Shown: positions 25,292 to 32,266 of the stretch, in pieces
Layout of the letters: each line of letters opens with the position of its first letter
Position numbering within the stretch: the first letter of the stretch is position 1
Source of the DNA: Bryobacter sp.
GTDB taxonomy: Bacteria; Acidobacteriota; Terriglobia; Bryobacterales; Bryobacteraceae
DNA length: 52,992 nucleotides
Reading direction: 5' to 3'
Assembly (NCBI GenBank): GCA_022843625.1
Contig: JALHNH010000047.1
Span: forward strand, 1 to 52,992
Translations under genes and position numbers: made by a program
Notes under the pieces: generated by a model
What the model was told of the DNA's origin: nothing
The model's input: only the letters and a program-made list of their open reading frames with translations
The model's database searches: none

Positions 25292-26152
25292 ATGAGAGTG
25301 CGTCAAAGTTTTTTGTTGATCGGGACGGTGGTTCTGACCCTGGCGGCAGCCTTGGGACAGGAGCCGTTTGCTGTCCAAAAAGCCCGGCAGGACCTGGATC
25401 GCCTTAAGGAATTGGCGGCGATCGGGGCGATTTCAAAGGCTCGGCTGGCTCAGGCAGAGGAAAAACTGGGTGATGCGCAGGACGAAGACACTTTGCGGCG
25501 GCTCCTGTATGGCAAGGTTGGCGTAGAGGAGTTAACCGAGAATCAAGCCCGGGAAGTTGTAGCGGCGGCGCAACGGCGGGTGGATCGTGTGTCAAAGCAG
25601 TATCAGGGGCAGGTGGGGCTGGTGGAGCAGGGCGTTGTGTCCAAAAGTCATATCGATGAGTTTGAGCGCCAGCTGGCAGATCGACGGTTGGGCCTGCAGT
25701 TGGCCGAAGGCCGGGCGAAGATCTTCGAGGACTTGTTGAACATGGCACAGGCTGAAGAGATTTTTGTTTCCGAACTGCACGACGAAGAGCTGACGCCGAG
25801 GCCCATTGTGGAGAGTTTTACAGGCAGTGGTGTCTTCAAAGATGCGCATCTGAAATACATTGAAGCGGGCTTCGAGAAGCAATTCCGCAAGCCGTTGCCA
25901 GTAAGTGCACGGGGTCAAACCTCCTTGCATACTTCTTTGGGGTTTGATCATGCAGGGCGGGTTGACGTGGGTGTCAACCCGGACGATGAAGAAGGGCAAT
26001 GGCTGCGGAGCCAGCTGCAGACGTTGAGGGTGCCCTACATTGTCTTGCGGGCGATGATCCCTGGCAAGAGCACTGCGCCGCATATTCACATCGGATTGCC
26101 AAGCACGCGACTGAAGAGTACAGACACGCAGAGTGGTGGCGGTCTAAACTAA
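25292..26152 (+). CDS. Secreted coiled-coil protein with peptidase M15-like C-terminus
   Basis: A 286-residue exported protein. A signal peptide (FLLIGTVVLTLAAALGQ) precedes about 130 residues of charged helix (residues 30-160; RQDLDRLKELAAIG... and RRLGLQLAEGRAKIFEDLL), probably a coiled coil. The last 90 residues look like a compact LAS/M15 peptidase fold: SLHTSLGFDHAGRVDVGVNP supplies a His and an Asp, and APHIHIGLPS supplies the last metal-ligand-like His. That would make it a zinc-dependent cell-wall or peptide hydrolase. The peptidase assignment is inference from the spaced H/D/H pattern. Confidence 0.65.
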   Translation: MRVRQSFLLIGTVVLTLAAALGQEPFAVQKARQDLDRLKELAAIGAISKARLAQAEEKLGDAQDEDTLRRLLYGKVGVEELTENQAREVVAAAQRRVDRVSKQYQGQVGLVEQGVVSKSHIDEFERQLADRRLGLQLAEGRAKIFEDLLNMAQAEEIFVSELHDEELTPRPIVESFTGSGVFKDAHLKYIEAGFEKQFRKPLPVSARGQTSLHTSLGFDHAGRVDVGVNPDDEEGQWLRSQLQTLRVPYIVLRAMIPGKSTAPHIHIGLPSTRLKSTDTQSGGGLN

Positions 26153-26175
26153 AAACTCCACTTCAGGAAAACACT

Positions 26176-26712
26176 ATGTCTGAAAACGCCGTTACGCCCA
26201 CAAAGCTTCGTGTCCTTGTGCCTGCCGAGAAGATCAAAGAGCGCATTGAGGAACTAGGCAAACAGATTAGCGCCGACTATAAAGGGCCGATCATTGTGAT
26301 TGGTATTCTCAAGGGCGCATTTATCTTCATGTCTGATTTGCTGCGTGTGGTGGAATTGCCCACACGAGTCGACTTTATGGGGATCTCAAGCTACGGGAAT
26401 TCCAAGTCCACCTCAGGTGAAGTTCGTCTGACGAAGGATCTCGATATGAGTGTGGAGGGGCTGGACGTACTGGTGGTGGAAGATATCGTCGATAGCGGAG
26501 TAACGCTGACGTATCTGATTCACCTGTTGAGCCAGCGGCGGCCGAGGTCGATTCGCATTGCTGCGCTGCTCGACAAGCCCGACCGCCGCATGAGGCCAAT
26601 CAAGGTGAACTACTGTGGCTTTGAGATTCCCGATGAGTTTGTAGTCGGCTATGGCCTGGACTACGCCGAAGACTACCGGCATCTCAAAGATATTTGCGTT
26701 CTGGAGAGCTAA
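26176..26712 (+). CDS. hpt: Hypoxanthine phosphoribosyltransferase
   Basis: A 178-residue purine-salvage enzyme making IMP/GMP from hypoxanthine/guanine and PRPP. The PRPP-binding loop VLVVEDIVDSGVTLTYL is at about residues 95-111; ILKGAFIFMSDLLR and VGYGLDYAEDYRHL are also diagnostic. A longer frame exists (from 25999), but it overlaps the previous gene. The ATG at 26176 is preceded by AGGA eight bases upstream and gives the standard family length. Confidence 0.94.
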   Translation: MSENAVTPTKLRVLVPAEKIKERIEELGKQISADYKGPIIVIGILKGAFIFMSDLLRVVELPTRVDFMGISSYGNSKSTSGEVRLTKDLDMSVEGLDVLVVEDIVDSGVTLTYLIHLLSQRRPRSIRIAALLDKPDRRMRPIKVNYCGFEIPDEFVVGYGLDYAEDYRHLKDICVLES

Positions 26713-26943
26713 CTAAACCTTTGGCTTGGGGGCGGGGAGAGCGAATGCTTTGCAGGCGCTATCGAAGCCCATCTTGCCGTGGGTGCCGTCACAGAAGGGC
26801 TTGTTGTTGCTAAGCCCACAGCGGCAAAGGCCAATCGCGGTGCGGCCGGCGAGGTCGAAGGTGTTGCCTTCAGAATCTACAATGTGGAATTCCCCTTCGA
26901 TACGAATGGGACCGTTGTTGAAAATAGTTACTTTGGTTGACAT
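26713..26943 (-). CDS. CDGSH iron-sulfur domain protein
   Basis: A 76-residue protein with one CDGSH-type [2Fe-2S] motif: CRCGLSNNKPFCDGTHGK, matching C-x-C-x2-S-x3-P-x-C-D-G-T-H. The N-terminal half (TKVTIFNNGPIRIEGEFHIVD) is the usual short beta extension of bacterial members. The cluster is redox-active and pH-sensitive; the partner is unknown. Its stop directly abuts the hpt stop (convergent). Its start is only 14 bases from the divergent start at 26958, so the two promoters must lie inside neighbouring coding sequence. Confidence 0.88.
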   Translation of the reverse strand: MSTKVTIFNNGPIRIEGEFHIVDSEGNTFDLAGRTAIGLCRCGLSNNKPFCDGTHGKMGFDSACKAFALPAPKPKV

Positions 26944-26957
26944 AGTCTGAAAGAGTG

Positions 26958-28193
26958 ATGATCTCACGGCTTTGGCTGCTTTGGCTGATCGCGCTCCCTG
27001 GTCTTACTGCACAATCTCTGCAGCAGGAGGACATTCTGCGTCTGGCGCGTATCAAGAGTGCGATCAAAAAACACCTCGAGGGGATGCCGAACTATACCTG
27101 TCTTCAGACCGTGGAACGATACCAGCGATTTCCGAATACAAAGACGGAATCCCTGATTGATGTGCTGCGCCTGGAGGTGGCCTATGTTACGGGTCGCGAG
27201 ATGTACGCATGGCCAGGGTCGACACAGTTTGAAGATACCGAGCTGCGGGAGATTGTGACGACGGGTGCGTTTTCTACTGGTGCCTTCGCCTTGCATGCGC
27301 GAGCGATCTTTCTGGGGGATGGAACCACGTTCCGCTTTGGCGGGGAGGAGGACTTTGAGGGCAAGCCCGCCCTGCGCTTTGATTACGACACGGCCCAATT
27401 TCGCAGCGGGTACCAGATTCGCAATCCCCGTAGGGGGATCGGGGCTGTCGTTGCCTATCACGGCAGTATTTGGGCTCACCGGGAAACCTTTGAGTTGCTG
27501 CGCATCTCCGTGGAGGCCGACGAGATCCCCGATGAAATCGAAATCGTCAAAGCGACAGACCGGCTGGACTATCAATTGATGAAGATCGGGTCTGGGGAGG
27601 CATTGCTGCCACGGCAGAGCGAGGTGCAGATTCTGGATAACCGCGGGAAACTGGCGATTAACAGAACCCGGCTGAGCCGATGCAAACAGTATTCGGGGGA
27701 GAGTACCTTGAGCTTTGAGGACGTGGGCGAGGCTGGGGAGACGTCCTCAAAGCAGACGCGAGTATTGCAGTTTGATCCCTATACAGAACTGGAGTTAGCC
27801 CTGGATTTTGAGCTGAATCACGAAAGCTTCGCCGTAGGGGATGCAATTCAGGCAGTGCTCAAGAACGAGGTTCGCGAGGGCAAGAACGTGATCGCCCAGA
27901 AGGGCAGCATTGCAAAGGGCAGGATTCTGAGGCTGGAGCATCAGGTGGGGGACTATTCCACCTACAACATCACTTTGCAGTTTGATGAGCTGGCGGGTTC
28001 AGACTGGCGGGCCCCTCTGAAATTGCGGCTTATGCGAACGGAACCGCAAACAGGGACGCCGCCGGATCTGCGAACACCAGGGCGGACCGTGAGATCGTTT
28101 ACATTGCCCGATACGCAGCCGAATGGCTTTCTGGTCTTCTCAAAGAAGCTGAAGTTGTCGCGCGGCTTCACTACGATATGGCAGACTCAGTAA
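26958..28193 (+). CDS. Secreted protein of unknown function (acidobacterial type)
   Basis: A 411-residue exported protein: signal peptide LWLLWLIALPGLTAQ, then HLEGMPNYTCLQTVERYQR, an opening I associate with acidobacterial secreted proteins of unknown role. The body is beta-rich, and the C-terminal part (about 280-350; FELNHESFAVGDAIQAVLKN ... ITLQFDEL) recalls the PAGTxI-type beta domain also seen in the lipoprotein at 1779. No catalytic motif was found. A GTG directly before the ATG is an alternative start. Confidence 0.7.
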   Translation: MISRLWLLWLIALPGLTAQSLQQEDILRLARIKSAIKKHLEGMPNYTCLQTVERYQRFPNTKTESLIDVLRLEVAYVTGREMYAWPGSTQFEDTELREIVTTGAFSTGAFALHARAIFLGDGTTFRFGGEEDFEGKPALRFDYDTAQFRSGYQIRNPRRGIGAVVAYHGSIWAHRETFELLRISVEADEIPDEIEIVKATDRLDYQLMKIGSGEALLPRQSEVQILDNRGKLAINRTRLSRCKQYSGESTLSFEDVGEAGETSSKQTRVLQFDPYTELELALDFELNHESFAVGDAIQAVLKNEVREGKNVIAQKGSIAKGRILRLEHQVGDYSTYNITLQFDELAGSDWRAPLKLRLMRTEPQTGTPPDLRTPGRTVRSFTLPDTQPNGFLVFSKKLKLSRGFTTIWQTQ

Positions 28194-28215
28194 TGAAGTA
28201 GCTAAGGACACACCG

Positions 28216-29334
28216 TTGATTCAATTTGAGCTCCCCACAGACCGCGCCCGATTTGAGGACGCACTCGTTTTCGCGCAAGCACAGGTCAAGAACCTGATCG
28301 AAAGCCATCCCAACTTTTATCCGCTCTATACACAGGACGGAAAGTGGAAACATGAGGGGGAGGCCTGGGCACACTGGTGCGATGGGTTCTTCCCCGGCAT
28401 GATGTGGACCTTTGCGCGCCACAACAAAGGCGAAGCTGCGCAATACTGGAAGGCCAAAGCGATTCAGTACACGACTCCGCTTGAGCCCCGCAAGACGGAT
28501 CGCGAAGTCTATGATCAGGGCTTCCTCTTTTTTTCAACCTACTATCGGTGGCTGGTCATGGAGAAAGACCCGGCACTGAAGGAAGTGTTGCTGACGGCTG
28601 GGCAGACGCTGGCGCTGCGTTATCAGGAAAAGGGCGCTTACCTGCGTAGCTTTGTTGCGCCAAATTCGCTGTTTATCGACAGCATGATGAATGTCGGGAT
28701 CATCTTCTACGCGGCTCGCGAGACGGGCGACAAGCGTCTGCGGGAGATTGCGTTGCGCCATTCGCTGACAGTGCGCAAGAATTTGATTCGCGGCGATGGC
28801 TCCTGCGCGCAGGAAGGCTTGTTTGATACCGATTCAGGTGAGTTTCTCGAGCAATCTACGCATCAGGGCTTCCGCAGGGATTCCTGCTGGTCTCGCGGGC
28901 TTGCCTGGGCCACTTACGGGTTCAGCATTTGTTATGAATACTCGCGCGATCCGCGCTTTCTGGCTACTTCTGAAGCCTGTGCCGACTACTATGTGACCCA
29001 TGCCAATGGAGACGGAATTCCACCCTGGGACTTCCGCGCACCGCTGGAGTTCCGCAAACTCGTAGACACCTCGGCTGCGGCCATCATGGCAAGTGCGCTG
29101 ATTCGTTTGTCCAGGTTGATTCAGGATCCGGTAAAAGGCCATTTCTACTACATGACGGCTGTGCGAATTTTGCGCACGCTTTGTGATGAATACCTTGGCA
29201 AACAGACCAAGGGCTGGCAGGGCATTTTACAGGGCTCGCTCTATCACATGCACCGCGGCCTTGGGATCAACGAGAGTGCGGTGTGGGGCGATTACTTCTT
29301 TGTGGAAGCGCTGGAGCGGATTCTGCGGCCTTAG
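28216..29334 (+). CDS. Glycoside hydrolase family 88 (unsaturated glucuronyl hydrolase-like)
   Basis: A 372-residue (alpha/alpha)6-barrel enzyme. GH88 hydrolases cleave the unsaturated uronic acid left at chain ends by polysaccharide lyases. Family features include HEGEAWAHWCDGFFPGMMW near residue 46, YDQGFLFF, the segment THQGFRRDSCWSRGLAWATYGF (about 210-232) and PPWDFRAP with DTSAAAI. It has no signal peptide, so it acts on imported oligosaccharides. The start is a TTG supported by AAGGA seven bases upstream; the first in-frame ATG would delete conserved sequence. No lyase is present nearby. Confidence 0.88.
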   Translation: MIQFELPTDRARFEDALVFAQAQVKNLIESHPNFYPLYTQDGKWKHEGEAWAHWCDGFFPGMMWTFARHNKGEAAQYWKAKAIQYTTPLEPRKTDREVYDQGFLFFSTYYRWLVMEKDPALKEVLLTAGQTLALRYQEKGAYLRSFVAPNSLFIDSMMNVGIIFYAARETGDKRLREIALRHSLTVRKNLIRGDGSCAQEGLFDTDSGEFLEQSTHQGFRRDSCWSRGLAWATYGFSICYEYSRDPRFLATSEACADYYVTHANGDGIPPWDFRAPLEFRKLVDTSAAAIMASALIRLSRLIQDPVKGHFYYMTAVRILRTLCDEYLGKQTKGWQGILQGSLYHMHRGLGINESAVWGDYFFVEALERILRP

Positions 29335-29339
29335 TCGTG

Positions 29340-29795
29340 ATGAAGCCGGGAGCTATTCTCAGCATCGTTGCTCTAGGGGCCTGTCTGGCATGGTTCTGGA
29401 TTGGAAGGGCCAACGTGAAGAAAATGAGCAACCCGGCCGTCTACTTTGAAATTCCGGTATCGGATCTGGACCGCGCAGTGCGATTCTACGGCGCGGTCTT
29501 CGGCTACCAGTTTCAGCGCGAAACTATCGACCATAACGAGATGGCACTTTTCCCCTTGTCCGAGGATGCGCCCGGAGTTAGCGGAGCTTTGGCTAAAGGG
29601 GAGATCTACGTCCCGTCAAAGACCGGATCGCTGATTTACCTGCATACTCTGGACATCGATCTCACCCTGAAGAAAGTCGCGGAGGCGGGCGGAAAGACTC
29701 TCTACCCTAAAACCTCACTCGGGGGCCTGGGTTTTGTGGCGGAGTTTGAAGATAGCGAGGGGAACCGTGTGGCGTTGCATTCGCGTGGCAACTAG
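29340..29795 (+). CDS. VOC-family (glyoxalase-like) protein, possibly membrane-anchored
   Basis: A 151-residue protein with one vicinal-oxygen-chelate domain: VYFEIPVSDLDRAVRFYGAVFGYQF at the start, GGKTLYPKTSLGG and FEDSEGNRVALHS at the end. From this ATG it has an N-terminal membrane helix (ILSIVALGACLAWFWIG). A second ATG at 29424 (MSNPAVYFEIPVSD) would give the ordinary soluble form; the sequence does not decide between them. Substrate is unknown. The start is five bases after the GH88 stop, and its end overlaps the next gene by 29 bases. Confidence 0.78.
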   Translation: MKPGAILSIVALGACLAWFWIGRANVKKMSNPAVYFEIPVSDLDRAVRFYGAVFGYQFQRETIDHNEMALFPLSEDAPGVSGALAKGEIYVPSKTGSLIYLHTLDIDLTLKKVAEAGGKTLYPKTSLGGLGFVAEFEDSEGNRVALHSRGN

Positions 29796-30525
29796 CTTCC
29801 TGGCGTTAGCGCTCGCCTGCTTTGGGCAGGCAAGTGAGTACAACTCCATTTATCGAGGTGAGGCGGGGGAGGTTTTCACTCGAAAGCCCAACGCATTTCT
29901 GGTTGAGATGCTTCGTGGACGTAAGGCCCGCAAGGCTTTGGATGTTGGCATGGGGGAGGGGCGCAATTCATTATTTCTGGCTGCCGCCGGGTGGGATGTG
30001 ACCGGAATTGAGCCCGCTGACGAGGGAGTCAAACAGGCCGAGGCGGAGGCCGCGCGACGTGGGCTAAAGATTCGGGCCTTGGTCACTACGTTTGAGCAGT
30101 TCGACTTTGGAGAGTCGCAGTGGGATTTAATCGTTCTCACCTATGAGCCAACGAAGGCGATTGCGCCGAAGGTGGTGAAAGCCTTGCGGCCAGGCGGGGC
30201 GGTACTCGTCGAGGACCGGCATCTAGACACAAGGCGAGTTTGGCCCACAGGGAGCTTTGATAATAACGAGCTGGTTGGGTTGTTTGCAGGGCTGCGTGTG
30301 TTGCGCTACGAAGATGTTTGGGCGAGGCCGGACTGGAGCGCAAAGGGTCTTGATGAACGGCTGGTTCGGCTCTTTGCAGAGAAGCCAGCGGCTAGGGAAA
30401 CGGGGTGCTTGTGGGAGGCTAAGCCAGTTGCGGAGGGCGAAGAGGTTTGTTGGGGAGTAGTGAATCTGGTGTGCGCCGAGGAGGGTTGGCGAATGGTCAA
30501 GAACGGCAAATGTAGGCTCCAATAG
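29767..30525 (+). CDS. SAM-dependent methyltransferase-like protein with signal peptide
   Basis: A 252-residue class I methyltransferase fold: motif I ALDVGMGEGRNSLFLA (about 57-72), the acidic TGIEPAD at the end of strand 2, then WDLIVLTYEP and LRPGGAVLVED. A hydrophobic leader, CIRVATSFLALALACFGQA, precedes it and looks like a cleavable signal peptide, which is odd because SAM is cytoplasmic. I choose the GTG at 29767, which has GAGGGG four bases upstream and sits just before this leader; a TTG at 29734 would bury the signal. It overlaps the VOC gene by 29 bases in another frame. Confidence 0.75.
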   Translation: MWRCIRVATSFLALALACFGQASEYNSIYRGEAGEVFTRKPNAFLVEMLRGRKARKALDVGMGEGRNSLFLAAAGWDVTGIEPADEGVKQAEAEAARRGLKIRALVTTFEQFDFGESQWDLIVLTYEPTKAIAPKVVKALRPGGAVLVEDRHLDTRRVWPTGSFDNNELVGLFAGLRVLRYEDVWARPDWSAKGLDERLVRLFAEKPAARETGCLWEAKPVAEGEEVCWGVVNLVCAEEGWRMVKNGKCRLQ

Positions 30526-30607
30526 GGGTTGCTGACAGCTCCCAATGAGCTAGATGTCGGTAGGTTGCAAGCACTGGTTGCGAAAGACTCGCTATGATCG
30601 AAGTGAA

Positions 30608-30895
30608 ATGACAGTGCGCATTACAGAGTCAGATCTTGCTCGAGACGTTCGTGCGGTGCTCGCCAAAGTTGAGCAAGGCGACGAGGTCATAATCGAAGGG
30701 GAAAATCACCAAGCTGTGGCGGTGATGAAGCAGGCTCGGCAGAGTGGCCGCAAGATCACTGAATGCATTGCATTGGCAAAAGCTTTTGAATCAAGTCTTG
30801 GCTATTTGCCAGTACCTGATGAAGATTTCGCACGGGATGTTCAAGCAGGGATCGATGAGCGCCGAGAGCCCCTACGCAACTTCTGGGATGAATAG
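30608..30895 (+). CDS. Phd/YefM-type antitoxin
   Basis: A 95-residue antitoxin. The N-terminal ITESDLARDVRAVLAKVEQGDEVIIEG with VAVMK is the Phd/YefM DNA-binding and dimerisation fold (about residues 1-45). The acidic C-terminal tail (about 60-95) would wrap the toxin. It lies five bases before a PIN-domain toxin gene, as usual for such modules. A longer frame from 30554 adds a non-family extension; the ATG at 30608 gives the canonical start. Confidence 0.85.
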   Translation: MTVRITESDLARDVRAVLAKVEQGDEVIIEGENHQAVAVMKQARQSGRKITECIALAKAFESSLGYLPVPDEDFARDVQAGIDERREPLRNFWDE

Positions 30896-30900
30896 CCGAA

Positions 30901-31319
30901 ATGGGGTTGGTACTCGATTCCAGTGTGCTCGTATTTGCCGAGCGCAGGCGAATGCCCATCAGTGAAGTTCTAGACAGGCTCTACCAGGAACACAAAGTTA
31001 CGGAACTCATGCTGTCAGCGATTTCTGTAGTTGAACTTGAGCACGGGGTGCATCGAGCGGAAACGGAGTTGCAAGCCATGAAGAGGCGGCTCTATTTGGC
31101 TTCGGTATTTGCCTCTATTCCTGTTGCCCCATTTACTCGCGAAATTGGATCTATTGTCGCCAAAGTTGATGCTGACGCCAGGAAGTCTAGTGTTGTGATT
31201 CCATTTGCAGACTTGTTGATTGGAGGCACGGCACTGCACTGCACTTGGGTTATGGAATAGTGACGCGCAATGAGCGGCATTTTCGAATGATTCCGAATCT
31301 GGATGTGTTTTCTTTTTAA
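30901..31319 (+). pseudogene. PIN-domain toxin (VapC-like), frameshifted by GCACT repeat
   Basis: A PIN-domain ribonuclease partner of the antitoxin. Acidic residues are seen in LVLDSSVLV (D6), SVVELEHG and IPFADLLIG. The annotated frame ends early as TALHCTWVME with a stop at 31260. The missing C-terminus is present in another frame: VTRNERHFRMIPNLDVFSF, ending in TAA at 31319, and it matches the T-x-N-x2-HF end of VapC proteins. The shift is caused by three copies of GCACT (31231-31245); with two copies the frame reads TALHLGYGIVTRNERHF without a break. The toxin is probably inactive in this copy, or switchable by repeat slippage. Confidence 0.88.
31231..31245 (+). repeat. GCACT pentanucleotide, three copies
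   Basis: GCACTGCACTGCACT lies inside the VapC-like gene. A change of one unit shifts the frame by five bases; two copies restore the full-length toxin. Confidence 0.95.
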
Positions 31320-32266
31320 CCGAACTCTTCGCGAAAGGCCTGCGCAAGATGGCGGCTTCTTTTGGAGTCGATGATTCCAGTGATCTGCTCGCGTAAGTCC
31401 TCGCGGTGGCGACTGCTTGCCAGCGCCGTAATGGCCCAGACGGCTGGCTCGTCATCCTCTTCCTTTAGGATTTTGAGCAATGCCTCTTTGGCTTCATCCA
31501 GCGGCGATGCGCCGAGGCTGATCGTAATCGTGCGGCGCATGTCCCGAGTGAGGATTCTGGGCCAGAGTTTCATTACTGCCGAGAAAGCTTCTTCGTGCCG
31601 GGATTGAGCTAGCGCCGCTGCAGCTTCGAGCTGAGTCGCTTCGTCGGCAGACCCAAGAAAGCCTGCAACAAAGGGGATCGAGCCGGATTGGTCCAGCTCG
31701 AGGATTGCGCTGAAGGCCGTTCCAATTACCTCGGGTTCGCCGTCGCCAGTTAAAGCCTTCTGACGGATCAACAGCTCTGCTTCCCAACGGCCCATATTCG
31801 TCAGCGCGCGAATTGTATCAACTCGGACTTGTTTGGAAGTGTCGGTGAGACCGTGGAGCAGGGTGCGGAGAAGCTGGACGGGGTCAAGGTTCGATTCGAT
31901 CAGTGCAAGCGCAGCAAGGCTGCGCACTTGAGTTGCGCTGTCTTCCTTGCCGCCCCAAACGTTCTCAAGTTGAATGCAGCGAAATGCCTTGAGATAGACA
32001 GCCGGTTCACGGTGGCCCAGCTCAAAAAGCGCCTCGACGATCGGGGCTTTGGCCCAACATTTGGGATCAGCTTCAGCACCGCCTTCGAGAAAGCGATCGA
32101 AGGCTTCGAGCAAATCGGTAATCAGCCCGGTGCCGTTTAACGCGGCAACACGCTTGGCGGCCTTACCAACGTAGAAGTTGTTCTTGTCGGTGAGGGCTTT
32201 ACGCAGTTCGGCGGGGCCGAGCTCTGCAAGGGCTTCCAGTTTCTTCTCAAACGCTTGCTTGCTCAT
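31316..32266 (-). CDS. HEAT-repeat protein
   Basis: A 316-residue all-helical protein made of HEAT-like repeats throughout (for example VRSLAALALIESNLDPVQLL, QVRVDTIRALTNMGRWEAE and EATQLEAAAALAQSRHEEA). There is no signal peptide or membrane helix, so it is cytoplasmic and probably a protein-binding scaffold. The start at 32266 (MSKQAFEKKL) is favoured over a Met eight codons earlier because it lies after the proline-rich stretch. It overlaps the end of the upstream spermidine-synthase-like gene by 20 bases, so the two are probably translated together. Its stop overlaps the frameshifted toxin end. Confidence 0.75.
   Translation of the reverse strand: MSKQAFEKKLEALAELGPAELRKALTDKNNFYVGKAAKRVAALNGTGLITDLLEAFDRFLEGGAEADPKCWAKAPIVEALFELGHREPAVYLKAFRCIQLENVWGGKEDSATQVRSLAALALIESNLDPVQLLRTLLHGLTDTSKQVRVDTIRALTNMGRWEAELLIRQKALTGDGEPEVIGTAFSAILELDQSGSIPFVAGFLGSADEATQLEAAAALAQSRHEEAFSAVMKLWPRILTRDMRRTITISLGASPLDEAKEALLKILKEEDDEPAVWAITALASSRHREDLREQITGIIDSKRSRHLAQAFREEFG

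Noticed and set aside
30526..30607. Promoter for the Phd/VapC-type pair (TATGAT at 30593)
   Set aside because: No -35 box at proper spacing; too weak to list as a feature.
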